Shown here: positions 42,520 to 51,420 of the stretch, in pieces
Layout of the letters: every line of letters begins with the position of its first letter
Numbering within the stretch: position 1 is the stretch's first letter
NCBI GenBank assembly: GCA_024349765.1
Contig: AP026073.1
Location: 6,820,001 to 6,884,000, forward strand
Length of the DNA stretch: 64,000 nucleotides
DNA from: Streptomyces nigrescens
Lineage (GTDB): Bacteria > Actinomycetota > Actinomycetes > Streptomycetales > Streptomycetaceae
Direction of reading: 5' to 3'
The notes under the pieces: model-generated
What the model saw: the letters and a program-made list of their open reading frames with translations, nothing else
Told to the model about the DNA's origin: nothing
The model's database searches: none
Translations under genes and position numbers: made by a program

Positions 42520-43695
42520 TTACTTAGCGGCCAGCTCGGCGGCCTTGTCGGCCGCGCCGTCCATGGTGTCCACGCGCTGCACCAGCGGGTGGTTGGCCTC
42601 CGACAGGATCTGGCGACCCAGCTCCGCGTTGTTGCCGTCGAGGCGGACGACCAGGGGCTTGGAGACCTCTTCGCCCTTGGACTTGAGCAGCTCCAGGGCC
42701 TGCACGATGCCCTTGGCGACCTCGTCACAGGCGGTGATGCCGCCGAAGACGTTGACGAACACGGACTTCACGTCCGGGTCGCCGAGGATGATCTCCAGGC
42801 CGTTCGCCATGACCTCGGCGGAGGCGCCGCCACCGATGTCGAGGAAGTTGGCGGGCTTGACGTTGTTGTGGTTCTCGCCGGCGTAGGCGACGACGTCCAG
42901 GGTGCTCATGACGAGACCCGCGCCGTTGCCGATGATGCCGACCTGGCCGTCGAGCTTGACGTAGTTCAGACCCTTGGCCTTGGCCGCAGCCTCGAGCGGG
43001 TTGGCTGCGTCCTTGTCCTCCAGCGCCTCGTGCTCCGGCTGGCGGAACTCGGCGTTGGCGTCCAGCGACACCTTGCCGTCGAGGGCGAGGACGTCACCGC
43101 TGGCGACCTTGGCGAGCGGGTTGACCTCGACGAGGAGCGCGTCCTCGGCGACGAAGGTCTTCCACAGGGTGACGAGGACCTCGGCGACCTTCTCGGCGAC
43201 CTCGGCCGGGAACTGCGCCTGGGCGACGATCTCGCGGGCCTTCTCGATGGAGACGCCCTCGTTGGCGTCGACCGGGACCTTGGCGAGCTTCTCGGGGGTC
43301 GTCGCGGCGACCTCCTCGATGTCCATGCCGCCCGCCACCGAGGCCATGGCCAGGAAGGTGCGGTTGGTGCGGTCGAGGAGGTACGAGACGTAGTACTCCT
43401 CGGCGATCTCCGGCGCGGTCTCGGCGATCATCACCTTGTGGACCGTGTGGCCCTTGATGTCCATGCCGAGGATGTCCGTCGCGCGGGCGACGGCCTCGTC
43501 CGGGGTCGCGGCCAGCTTGACGCCACCGGCCTTGCCGCGGCCGCCGACCTTCACCTGCGCCTTGACGACGGACTTGCCGCCCAGCCGCTCGGTCGCCTCG
43601 CGGGCCGCCTCAGGCGTGTCGATGACTTCACCGGCCAGCACCGGTACACCGTGCTTGGCGAAGAGGTCCCTCGCCTGGTACTCGAACAGGTCCAC
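42520..43695 (-). CDS. sucC: Succinyl-CoA synthetase beta subunit
   Basis: 391 aa starting with a GTG at 43695 ([20 protein letters not shown]). The ATP-grasp domain includes [19 protein letters not shown] and [20 protein letters not shown]. The C-terminal ligase domain includes [23 protein letters not shown] and [16 protein letters not shown]. It provides the nucleotide-binding subunit of the TCA-cycle enzyme together with SucD. The promoter must lie in the 590-bp region upstream. Confidence 0.97.
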   Translation of the reverse strand: MDLFEYQARDLFAKHGVPVLAGEVIDTPEAAREATERLGGKSVVKAQVKVGGRGKAGGVKLAATPDEAVARATDILGMDIKGHTVHKVMIAETAPEIAEEYYVSYLLDRTNRTFLAMASVAGGMDIEEVAATTPEKLAKVPVDANEGVSIEKAREIVAQAQFPAEVAEKVAEVLVTLWKTFVAEDALLVEVNPLAKVASGDVLALDGKVSLDANAEFRQPEHEALEDKDAANPLEAAAKAKGLNYVKLDGQVGIIGNGAGLVMSTLDVVAYAGENHNNVKPANFLDIGGGASAEVMANGLEIILGDPDVKSVFVNVFGGITACDEVAKGIVQALELLKSKGEEVSKPLVVRLDGNNAELGRQILSEANHPLVQRVDTMDGAADKAAELAAK

Positions 43696-44285
43696 GCGCG
43701 TCCGTCCCTTGTCTTCTCAGAATCGCCGTAGTGATCGCGGAAGGTTGTCTGCGATGGGCGTGCCGCGAAGGGCAACGTGACGGCGCTGTCACAGGGGAGG
43801 CGTATACACGGTGTCCGGATACGCGGCATGTCCGTCTCGCAGGTTATCGCCGCAGGACCTGAGGCCCTAAATCGCAGATCACACTCCAGCGGTGATTACG
43901 GTCACAGATCCCTTGGCCACGCTCGGTCTCCGCCCGGTTTTCGGCAGGTCGGCCGAGGGATTGATCCGTACCGGGGCCGAACTGCCCCGGCCTCTCAACC
44001 CTCCCTGCCGGTACATGAGTTGATCACTCGCGCGGGAGGGAGGTGAGACCGGCGTCCGGGTGGCCGCGACTTCGTGGCACTCGCGGCTCTCCTCCCCTTT
44101 TTCTCGATTTTTTCTCGATTTCACGGTGTGCTCACCCGCCGGTCCCGGCGTTTGTGCCGAAACTTCCCGGCCCCGAACACACCGAGGCCGGGCGGCCCTC
44201 CCCCACAGAGGACCGCCCGGCTGTTCGGGGGTTCCGGTGCCCGGCCGCCGCCGCGGCCGGAACCGGTGAGATCGGCCTGCCGGCC
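43696..44285. other. 590-bp region upstream of sucC
   Basis: Contains the sucC promoter, read leftward, and at its far end the terminator of the next gene (44187–44221). The sequence around 44098–44122 is AT-rich, with TTTCTCGATT repeated. An open frame at 43777–44046 has no coding character (Arg/Ser-rich, no homology pattern). I see no RNA gene or repeat family. Confidence 0.35.
44187..44221 (-). terminator. Hairpin terminator
   Basis: GCCGGGCGG (44187–44195) pairs with CCGCCCGGC (44213–44221), and an inner CCTC/GAGG stem narrows the loop. It is 65 bp beyond the stop of the gene at 44286. Confidence 0.75.
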
Positions 44286-44843
44286 TCAGACGCCCTGGAC
44301 CGGGAGGGCCGGCAGGACCGGCAGCGCCGGGATGCCGGCGGCGTCGGTCAGGTCACCGGGCACGGCCGGGACGGCCTGCGCCGGGGCCACGCTCCGCACA
44401 CCGGTGACGGCCTTCGTGACCGTCTTGGCCGTCTTGGCGTGCTTCACGTCGGTGGCGCCGGGCAGCGCTCCGGTACCGGGCAGGCCCGCGCCGCCGGTCA
44501 GCCGCTGGACGCCGCCCACGGCACCGGTGACGTCACCGAGCCGCGGCAGCGTGCCGGTGGGCAGACCCTGGGTGGACACCCCGCCGCCGAGAACGCCGGT
44601 GGCCTTGCCCGCCACGTCGCCCACGGTCTTCTGCGCGGTGCCGGTGGCGGTGCCCGCGGCCTTGGTCGCCGTACCGGTCAGCGCACCGGTGGGCAGCTGC
44701 TGGGTGGCGCCGGTCACCGCGCCGGTGGCGGGCAGCTCCGGGGTGCCGACGGGCAGTTCGGCCGCGTTGGCGGCGACCGAGCCCAGGGCCCATAGGCCGG
44801 TGGCGGCAGCGACGACGACGGCGCGACGGATGTTCGTACGCAT
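44286..44843 (-). CDS. Secreted Gly/Ala/Thr/Val-rich low-complexity protein
   Basis: 185 aa from ATG 44843 with GGAGG? only weakly placed upstream; the start gives a clean signal peptide (IRRAVVVAAATGLWALGSVA, then ANAAE). The mature chain is low-complexity: TGAVTGATQQLPTGALTGTA, then GVSTQGLPTGTLPRLGDV and PALPVLPALPVQGV, with no cysteine. Proteins of this kind are frequent in Streptomyces and have unknown roles, possibly at the surface. Part of a pair with the secreted protein upstream. Confidence 0.65.
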   Translation of the reverse strand: MRTNIRRAVVVAAATGLWALGSVAANAAELPVGTPELPATGAVTGATQQLPTGALTGTATKAAGTATGTAQKTVGDVAGKATGVLGGGVSTQGLPTGTLPRLGDVTGAVGGVQRLTGGAGLPGTGALPGATDVKHAKTAKTVTKAVTGVRSVAPAQAVPAVPGDLTDAAGIPALPVLPALPVQGV

Positions 44844-44937
44844 GGAGGTGAAGTCCTTTGAATTCAGGAGGGTGTGAAGGGCAGACCTGTCCCGCCCCCG
44901 CGCGGCAGGTCCAGTCGGAGACGCGGAGCGGTCTGCC

Positions 44938-45969
44938 CTAGCCCGGGAATTCGAGGATTTCTTCGGCCCGGCGACGCGTCGGGGCGCCGTCGGCCGTACG
45001 GACGCCACCGGGCAGCAGCCGGAAGCGCGGTGCGTCCGCCGGTGCGGCGGCGTGCTGGTCCCCGCCACGGGGACCGTGCTGGTCGCCGGCGGAGTGCGGC
45101 TGCGGCGCGGGCGCCGTCGGGCCCTGCGGAAGCTGCCGCTCCGGCAGGCCGTGGCGGTCCGCGTCGCGCTGACCGGACACGGCGGACGGCAGCTGCGGGG
45201 CGGCCTGCCGGGCCTTCCCCTGGACGCAGTGCGCCGGCGGGACGACGGCCAGGCCGTCGGCCGGAGCGGCGGTGGGCGCACCGGCCGGGCGGTCGCCGCC
45301 GGTCACGCCACCGTCGTGCGGCGAGCCGCCGCCGTGGCCGGGTCGGCCCGGGCGCTCGACGGACGGCAGCTGCACGGGCAGCGCACCGCCGAACGCGTCA
45401 CCGATCTCCCCCACGGCGCCGGTCACCGGGCGGGTGACCGTGCCGGCGATGGGCCCGGCCTGCTCGGCGGCGGGCCGTACGGCGTCGGTGAGTTCGGTGG
45501 TGGCGGTGTCCGCGTGCGCGGTGATCCGGGCGCCGGCCGCGGCGCCCTCCTGCCCGCCGGCGGTGCCGGAGCCGGCCGAGCGGTGCGCCCAGGATTCGTG
45601 GTGCGCGCGCTCGGCCGACCCGTACCGGGTGGCGGCCCGGTACGGGGTGGCCCGGTCCGCGGGCGACCGGTCCGTGCTGGTCCGGTCTGCGGCGGTCCGG
45701 TCCATGACGCCCGCGCTCCGGTCCGTGTCGGTCCGGTCCGCGGTGGTGCGGTCCGCGGGGGTGCGGTCACCGGCGGCCGGTGCCTGCGCCGGGGAGGTGG
45801 CCCCGGACGGCGCCGGCGAGCCCGCCCGGTCGTCGGCACGGGCGCCGGGACCGAGGGCGAAGCCGAGAACGGCGAAGCCCACCAGGAAGAGCCCCGTCAG
45901 CAGCGCGCGCCGCACGGCCACCGTGCGCGACAGGCGCACGGGTCCGGGCAGAGCGAACGCAGCAGACAA
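44938..45969 (-). CDS. Secreted or anchored low-complexity protein with ADRT repeats
   Basis: 343 aa if begun at TTG 45969, which has GGAAGG six to seven bases upstream; an ATG at 46017 would add 16 unlikely residues. A signal-anchor (RRALLTGLFLVGFAVLGFAL) is followed by a tandem run of DRTPADRTTADRTDTDRS type at ~55–95. Then come a helical valine-rich stretch (TELTDAVRPAAEQAGPIAGT) and a Pro/Gln/His-rich end. The region has reduced complexity over most of its length. No known domain. Confidence 0.5.
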   Translation of the reverse strand: MSAAFALPGPVRLSRTVAVRRALLTGLFLVGFAVLGFALGPGARADDRAGSPAPSGATSPAQAPAAGDRTPADRTTADRTDTDRSAGVMDRTAADRTSTDRSPADRATPYRAATRYGSAERAHHESWAHRSAGSGTAGGQEGAAAGARITAHADTATTELTDAVRPAAEQAGPIAGTVTRPVTGAVGEIGDAFGGALPVQLPSVERPGRPGHGGGSPHDGGVTGGDRPAGAPTAAPADGLAVVPPAHCVQGKARQAAPQLPSAVSGQRDADRHGLPERQLPQGPTAPAPQPHSAGDQHGPRGGDQHAAAPADAPRFRLLPGGVRTADGAPTRRRAEEILEFPG

Positions 45970-46112
45970 GGAGGGGCCTTCCCATACGGGTGCCGACAGA
46001 CGGGGACACCCGGGCACAATGCCTCGGTGTCACACACATCGCGGGCGATCGAGCGATGTCCTGATCCTTGCACGAATGGCCAGGTGCCCTGCAACTCCTT
46101 CCGGCGCGCCTG

Positions 46113-47387
46113 TCACCGATGCTCCGTCATGTCCGGTATGGGCAACGGGCGTTTCTCCAGTGCCGCCGCCATCACGTCCGGAAACCGATCAGGCGTACAG
46201 GCGAACGCCGGGGCACCCAGGGCCGCGAGGGCCGCGGCGTGCTCCCGGTCGTAGGCCGGCGCGCCCTCGTCGGACAGCGCGAGCAGCGTCACGAACTGCA
46301 CCCCGGACGCCTTCATCGCGGCGACCCGCTTCAGCATCTCGTCCCGGATGCCGCCCTCGTAGAGGTCGCTGATGAGCACGACGACGGTCTCGGCGGGGCG
46401 GGTGATGCGGGACTGGCAGTAGGCGAGCGCGCGGTTGATGTCCGTACCGCCGCCGAGCTGGGTGCCGAAGAGGACGTCGACCGGGTCGTCCAGCTGGTCC
46501 GTCAGGTCGACCACCGCGGTGTCGAAGACGACCAGCCGGGTGTCCAGCGCCCGCATCGAGGCCAGCACCGCCCCGAACACCGAGGCGTAGACGACCGAGG
46601 CGGCCATCGAACCGGACTGGTCGATGCAGAGCACCACGTCCTTCTTCACGGACTGCGCGGCCCGGCCGTAGCCGATCAGCCGCTCGGGGACGACCGTGCG
46701 GTACTCGGGGAGGTAGTTCTTGAGGTTGGCGCGGATCGTGCGGTCCCAGTCGATGTCGCGGTGGCGCGGGCGGGCGATCCGGGCGGAGCGGTCCAGCGCG
46801 CCGGTGAGCGTGGCGCGGGTGCGGGTCGCGAGCTTCTTCTCCAGCTGCTCGACGACCTTGCGGACCACGGCCCGTGCGGTCTCCCTGGTCGTCTCCGGCA
46901 TGACCCTGTTGAGGGAGAGCAGGGTGCCCACCAGATGGACGTCCGCCTCGACCGCCTCCAGCATCTCCGGCTCCAGGAGGAGCGCGGAGAGCCCCAGCCG
47001 GTCGATGGCGTCCCGCTGCATCACCTGCACCACGGAGGACGGGAAGTACGTCCGGATGTCGCCGAGCCAGCGCGCCACCCCGGGCGCCGAGGCGCCGAGG
47101 CCGGCCGTGCGCCGGCTGCCGTCCGCGGCCCGGCCGCCGGGTTCCTTCGTACGGCCGTAGAGCGAGGCCAGCGCCCCGTCCATCGCGGCGTCCCGCCCGC
47201 GCAGCTCATGTCCCGTACCGTCCGCCCCGCCGCCCCCGAGCACCAGCCGCCAGCGGCGGAGGCGTTCGGCTTCGGGGGTGGGGGTGGGGGCGGGGGTCGA
47301 AGGTGAGACCGCGGGGGCTGCCGGGGTGGCCGCCGCGGTGGGGGCTGCTGTCGTTCCGGCCTGGGGGCCGGGAAGTCGGCTGGTCAA
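46113..47387 (-). CDS. VWA-domain protein of a MoxR–DUF5682–VWA cluster
   Basis: 424 aa from a TTG at 47387, which overlaps the upstream stop and has AGGAG nine bases before it. Residues ~250–420 form a von Willebrand A domain with a complete MIDAS: DQSGS (256–260), a Thr in LGGGTDINRALAYC, and Asp in LISDLYEGG. The N-terminal half is helical (LRGRDAAMDGALASLYG, SVVQVMQRDAIDRLGLSALL), as in YehP-like proteins. VWA proteins of this type are thought to bind metal-dependent ligands for a MoxR ATPase. Third gene of the operon. Confidence 0.85.
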   Translation of the reverse strand: MTSRLPGPQAGTTAAPTAAATPAAPAVSPSTPAPTPTPEAERLRRWRLVLGGGGADGTGHELRGRDAAMDGALASLYGRTKEPGGRAADGSRRTAGLGASAPGVARWLGDIRTYFPSSVVQVMQRDAIDRLGLSALLLEPEMLEAVEADVHLVGTLLSLNRVMPETTRETARAVVRKVVEQLEKKLATRTRATLTGALDRSARIARPRHRDIDWDRTIRANLKNYLPEYRTVVPERLIGYGRAAQSVKKDVVLCIDQSGSMAASVVYASVFGAVLASMRALDTRLVVFDTAVVDLTDQLDDPVDVLFGTQLGGGTDINRALAYCQSRITRPAETVVVLISDLYEGGIRDEMLKRVAAMKASGVQFVTLLALSDEGAPAYDREHAAALAALGAPAFACTPDRFPDVMAAALEKRPLPIPDMTEHR

Positions 47388-50110
47388 CTCATGGCTCCTG
47401 TCAGGTCGTTGACGGCGTTGTTCGTGCCGGAGCGCTCCTCGTCGAAGCCGTGTTGTCCGATGCCGAGCAGCAGGCGGAGGGTGGGCAGGACGGCGGCGGC
47501 GCGGTCGCGGTCCAGGCCGGGGCCGAAGCCGGGTGCGGCCGCGGTCACGGCGTCGGTGGCGGGCCCGGCATGGCCGGAGGTGGCCGCCGAGGGGCCGCGG
47601 CGGATCAGTTCGCCGAGCGTGCGCCGCACGCCGGGCTCGTACTCCGTGAACGTCCGGCGCAGCAGCGGGAGGACGTCCGTGAACGCGGTGTCCGGCACGC
47701 CGGTCAGCCAGTGGTCGATCAGGGCGAGCAGCCGTTCGTCGTGGACCAGCAGCATGCCGCCGTCCCCGCCGGACCCGCTGCCCAGGAACCCCTCGATCCA
47801 GCCGGCGGCGTCGGTGGGCGCGGTGCCGGGCGAGAGGGCGAGCCCCATCAGCTGCTCGGCTCCGTCTGCGTCCAACTGCCCGTCGTCCAGCAGGAGTCGG
47901 GCCGCCCGCCCGCGGAGCAACCCGGGAACCGCCTCCCGGCCGCTGAGCGCCCGCAACACCTTGGCCCAGCGGGCCCGCAGGCCGGCATCCGCCCCACGCG
48001 GGGGTTCCGAACTCGGCCGCTCCGGCGCGGAACGCGACCCAGCTGCGGGGCTCGGCTCGGACACGGAGGGCGCCCCGGGCGCGGAGCGCGACCCAGGCGC
48101 GGGGCTCGGCTCGGACGCGGAGGGCGGCTCGGACGCGGAGTGCGGCTCGGACGCGGAGTGCGGCTCGGACGCGGAGTGCGGCTCGGACGCGGAGTGCGGC
48201 TGGGCGAGCAGGGCGACGGCGTGGTGCGTGGCGTCGAGGTGGGCGCGCATCTCCGCGGCGCCGTCGGCGTCCAGGCCGAGGCAGGCCGGTGGCAGACCGA
48301 CGAACACCCGCTCGGCCAGGCCGAGGGCGACCTCGCGGAGCGCCCCGGCGTCCGTGCCGCGCACGTCGCCGTAGCGCACCGACCGGACGAGGGCGGGCAG
48401 CGCCTGGGCGAGATGGCCCACGTCCGCGTCGAGCGCCGCGCGGTCCGACAGCGCCCGCATCACCACGGGCAGGGCGTCCGGGAGCCCGGCGAGCAGACAG
48501 CGCTCGGCGAGCGCGGTCACCTCGGCGAGCGCGGCCGCCCCGGACGCCTCGGAGGCGGCCTTGGCAGTGGCCGCGGTGAGCACGGTCGTGCCCCAGATGC
48601 CGGCCTCGGCGACCCGTACGGCCAGTTCCGGTTCCCAACGCAGCCGCCAGGTCTCCCGGAAGGTGCCGGCGCTGCCCCGGGAGCGGACCGGCTCGCCCCA
48701 GGGGATGCCGAGCAGCCCCAGCCGGTGCAGCAGCCGGCTGCGGCCGCCGTCGGTGGCCTTGCGCAGGTCCAGCTCCAGCTCCCGTTCCAGCGCTTCCGGT
48801 TTGAGCCGCAGGGTCCGCTGGCTGCGGGCCAGGTCCCGCTGGAGAGGGACCGCGGGTGCGTCCTCCGGGACCTCGCCCAGCACCTCGCCGACCACCAGCC
48901 GGTCGTGGATCAGCGCGGAGGGCGCGTCGGAGCCGTCGCCCATCACGGCCCGGACCGCGTCGTCCAGTTCGGTCAGCCCGGCCAGCGGCCGGCCGCGCAC
49001 CGTGGCCAGCCCCTCCGCGAGCCGCACCGCCTCGATGACGTGCGCGGACGAGACCGCGTAGTCCTCCTCTCGGAGCAGCCCGGCGACCTTGGTCAGCCAG
49101 CGTTCGACGGGGCGGTCGGGGGCGCTGAAGAGGTGGCCGTACCAGCCGGGCGAGGCGATGCCGGCGCCGTAGCCGCTGCGCCGGGCCAGCCGCCGGTGCG
49201 TCCAGGGCACCCAGGTCACCGCGGTCTTCACCTTGGGCAGGCCCTTGAGCAGACGGCGGTCGGCGGTCACGGTGGTGCGGCGGCGCAGCGCCGGGACGTG
49301 CCAGGCCCCGCACACCACGGCGACCGCGTCGCCGAACTCCCGTCGGGCGGTGTGCAGTTGGAGCCGCATATGGGCCTCGCGGACCGGGTCGCGGTCATGG
49401 CCGGCGTCGCCGTACGTCTCGCGCAGCGCGCCCATCGCCTCGGCCAGCGCCGCGAACGGCGCCAGCGCGTCCGCGTCCGGGCCTCCCGGGCGGGCGGCAC
49501 CGGTCCCGGCGCGATGCTCGACCACGTCCTCCCACCAACGCTCGGGGTCGTCGTACCCGGCGGCCTCGGCGAGCACCCGGATCGGATCGACCCGCACGCC
49601 GTCCTCGTCGCGGTCCGCCTCTCCCGGCTGGGTCTGCTCCTGCCCCCGGCCCCGTCCGGCGACCTCCTCCCCTGCTGGGCCGCGATCTCCGCCCCGCTCG
49701 CCTTCGCCGTGCCGCTCGCCTTCCCCGTCCTGTTCGTTTTCGTCGCCCGCCTCGTCCGTCATGGCGAGGGTGTGCGCCGCGGGCAGGTCGATGAACCGGA
49801 CCGGGACGCCGTGCTCCAGCGCCCAGCGCATCGCGACCCACTCCGGGGAGAACTCGGCCAGCGGCCAGAACGCCGCACGGCCGGGATCGTCCTGCACATG
49901 GGCGAGCAGGGCGACCGGTGGCCGCATGCCGTCCTGCGCGGCCAGCGGCACCAGGCCGTCGGCCTCCGGCGGGCCCTCGATCAGCACCGCGGCCGGCGCG
50001 CACTGCTCCAGGGCGGCCCGCACCGCGCGCGCCGATCCGGGACCGTGGTGCCGTACCCCCAGCAGGAACGGGCCGCCGCCCGGCGGGGCTCCCGTGTCGT
50101 GCGTGCTCAT
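47384..50110 (-). CDS. DUF5682 protein
   Basis: 908 aa. The N-terminus GVRHHGPGSARAVRAALEQ with AVLIEGPPEADGLVPL recalls the HH/GxxH pattern of TraB/ChaN-like proteins. Further blocks include PVREAHMRLQLHTARREFGD and VVCGAWHVPALRRRTTVTA. The family (E. coli YehM is, from memory, a member) is found next to MoxR AAA and VWA genes. A charged insert (EDGEGERHGEGERGGDRG) lies near residue 130. A PHSASE repeat near residue 645 is encoded by an 18-bp tandem repeat. The ATG overlaps the MoxR stop (ATGA). Confidence 0.8.
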   Translation of the reverse strand: MSTHDTGAPPGGGPFLLGVRHHGPGSARAVRAALEQCAPAAVLIEGPPEADGLVPLAAQDGMRPPVALLAHVQDDPGRAAFWPLAEFSPEWVAMRWALEHGVPVRFIDLPAAHTLAMTDEAGDENEQDGEGERHGEGERGGDRGPAGEEVAGRGRGQEQTQPGEADRDEDGVRVDPIRVLAEAAGYDDPERWWEDVVEHRAGTGAARPGGPDADALAPFAALAEAMGALRETYGDAGHDRDPVREAHMRLQLHTARREFGDAVAVVCGAWHVPALRRRTTVTADRRLLKGLPKVKTAVTWVPWTHRRLARRSGYGAGIASPGWYGHLFSAPDRPVERWLTKVAGLLREEDYAVSSAHVIEAVRLAEGLATVRGRPLAGLTELDDAVRAVMGDGSDAPSALIHDRLVVGEVLGEVPEDAPAVPLQRDLARSQRTLRLKPEALERELELDLRKATDGGRSRLLHRLGLLGIPWGEPVRSRGSAGTFRETWRLRWEPELAVRVAEAGIWGTTVLTAATAKAASEASGAAALAEVTALAERCLLAGLPDALPVVMRALSDRAALDADVGHLAQALPALVRSVRYGDVRGTDAGALREVALGLAERVFVGLPPACLGLDADGAAEMRAHLDATHHAVALLAQPHSASEPHSASEPHSASEPHSASEPPSASEPSPAPGSRSAPGAPSVSEPSPAAGSRSAPERPSSEPPRGADAGLRARWAKVLRALSGREAVPGLLRGRAARLLLDDGQLDADGAEQLMGLALSPGTAPTDAAGWIEGFLGSGSGGDGGMLLVHDERLLALIDHWLTGVPDTAFTDVLPLLRRTFTEYEPGVRRTLGELIRRGPSAATSGHAGPATDAVTAAAPGFGPGLDRDRAAAVLPTLRLLLGIGQHGFDEERSGTNNAVNDLTGAMS
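48108..48197 (-). repeat. Five tandem copies of an 18-bp unit inside the DUF5682 gene
   Basis: Perfect or nearly perfect 18-bp units at 48108, 48126, 48144, 48162 and 48180 (GGCTCGGACGCGGAGTGC on the plus strand) encode PHSASE hexapeptides. The reading frame is preserved and the copies differ by two bases at most, so expansion by replication slippage is recent. Confidence 0.85.
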
Positions 50111-51249
50111 GCGCTCACCTCACGGCAGGCGCGGTAGAAGTCCTTCCAGCCGTCGCGCTCGCGCACGACCGTTTCGAGGTACTCCTGCCAGACGACCCGG
50201 TCGGCGGCCGGATCGCGGACCACCGCACCCAGGATGCCCGCGGCCACGTCGCCAGCGCGCAGCACGCCGTCACCGAAGTGGGTGGCGAGCGCCAGGCCGT
50301 TGGTCACCACCGAGATGGCCTCGGCCGTGGAGAGCGTGCCGGACGGGGACTTGAGCTTGGTCCGGCCGTCGGTGGTGAGGCCGTCGCGCAGCTCGCGGAA
50401 GACCGTGACGACCCGGCGGATCTCCTCCAGACCCTCCGGCGCGGGCGGCAGCTCCAGCGAACGCCCTATCTGGCCGACCCGGCGCGAGACGATGTCCACC
50501 TCGTCCTCCGGCGTCGCGGGCAGCGGCAGGACGACGGTGTTGAAGCGGCGGCGCAGCGCGCTGGAGAGTTCGTTGACCCCGCGGTCGCGGTCGTTGGCCG
50601 TGGCGATCAGGTTGAAACCGCGGACGGCCTGCACCTCCTGGCCCAGCTCGGGGATGGGCAGGGTCTTCTCCGACAGGACCGTGATGAGCGTGTCCTGGAC
50701 GTCGGCGGGGATCCGGGTGAGCTCCTCCACCCGCGCCGTCATGCCCTGCGCCATCGCGCGCATCACCGGGCTGGGCACCAGCGCCTCCCGGCTGGGACCG
50801 TGGGCGAGCAACTGGGCGTAGTTCCAGCCGTAGCGGATCGCCTCTTCCGGGGTGCCGGCGGTGCCCTGCACCAGCAGGGTGGAGTCGCCGCTGACCGCCG
50901 CGGCCAGATGCTCCGACACCCAGGTCTTGGCGGTGCCGGGCACACCGAGCAGGAGCAGCGCGCGGTCGGTCGCGAGGGTCGTCACGGCGACCTCGACGAT
51001 CCGGCGCGGGCCGACGTATTTGGGTGTGATGACCGTGCCGTCGGCGAGCGTGCCGCCGAGCAGGTACGTGGCGACCGCCCACGGCGAGAGCCGCCAGCGC
51101 GCCGGCCGCGGCCGGTCGTCGGCCGCGGCGAGGGCCTTGAGTTCGCCGGCGAAACTGTCCTCGGCGTGCGGGCGCAGCGCCTGGCCGTCCGCGGCCCCCT
51201 CCGCCGTCGCCTGCGTGCCGTCCGTCGTGTCGTTGATGAGCTCGGGCAT
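50107..51249 (-). CDS. MoxR-type AAA ATPase
   Basis: 380 aa from ATG 51249. Walker A GVPGTAKT lies at 102–109. The MoxR insert VPSPVMRAMAQGMTARVEEL precedes helix 2, and the sensor segment GFNLIATANDRDRGVNELSS and arginine finger region SALRRRFNTVVLPLP are present. MoxR ATPases act as chaperones that activate or assemble partners through VWA proteins. Here the VWA and DUF5682 genes follow with ATGA and TTGA overlaps, so all three are translationally coupled. A damage-type promoter lies ~70–90 bases upstream. Confidence 0.88.
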   Translation of the reverse strand: MPELINDTTDGTQATAEGAADGQALRPHAEDSFAGELKALAAADDRPRPARWRLSPWAVATYLLGGTLADGTVITPKYVGPRRIVEVAVTTLATDRALLLLGVPGTAKTWVSEHLAAAVSGDSTLLVQGTAGTPEEAIRYGWNYAQLLAHGPSREALVPSPVMRAMAQGMTARVEELTRIPADVQDTLITVLSEKTLPIPELGQEVQAVRGFNLIATANDRDRGVNELSSALRRRFNTVVLPLPATPEDEVDIVSRRVGQIGRSLELPPAPEGLEEIRRVVTVFRELRDGLTTDGRTKLKSPSGTLSTAEAISVVTNGLALATHFGDGVLRAGDVAAGILGAVVRDPAADRVVWQEYLETVVRERDGWKDFYRACREVSA

Positions 51250-51318
51250 GGGTCCCCCTCGTCGCACATATCCGCGGCCGGCGCCCGGGAAAAATCCCTT
51301 CGGCCGCTTGCTGGATCC

Positions 51319-51413
51319 AGCCTGCACCACGCCACTGACAACGCCCCGAAAACCCTCTCTGACCTGCGAGTTCGCCGCTCGGGAAGGGCGTTGTCAGTGG
51401 GCCGTCGTAGCGT
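51319..51413. promoter_or_regulatory. Bidirectional PafBC/RecA-NDp-type promoter in a perfect inverted repeat
   Basis: CCACTGACAACGCCC (51332–51346) and its perfect complement (51386–51400) face outward. On the plus strand TTGTCAGTG (51391–51399), eight bases, then TAGCGT (51408–51413) fits TTGTCRGTG-N8-TAnnnT exactly. The ATG of the SWIM gene follows seven bases later, so the transcript is leaderless. On the minus strand TTGTCAGTG (51341–51333), eight bases, then CAGGCT (51324–51319) differs by one base from TAnnnT and serves the MoxR operon. Confidence 0.8.
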
Positions 51414-51420
51414 CGGGGAC

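Noticed and set aside
43777..44046. Open frame upstream of sucC as a small gene
   Set aside because: Arg/Ser/Gly-rich product, no ribosome-binding site, no family pattern, and it covers the likely promoter region.
48108..48197. 18-bp tandem repeat as a CRISPR array
   Set aside because: No spacers; units are contiguous and in frame within a coding gene.
47303..50137. Long plus-strand frame opposite the DUF5682 gene
   Set aside because: Antisense frame of a GC-rich gene; product is low-complexity Arg/Gly/Gln and lacks motifs, while the minus strand encodes a coherent protein.
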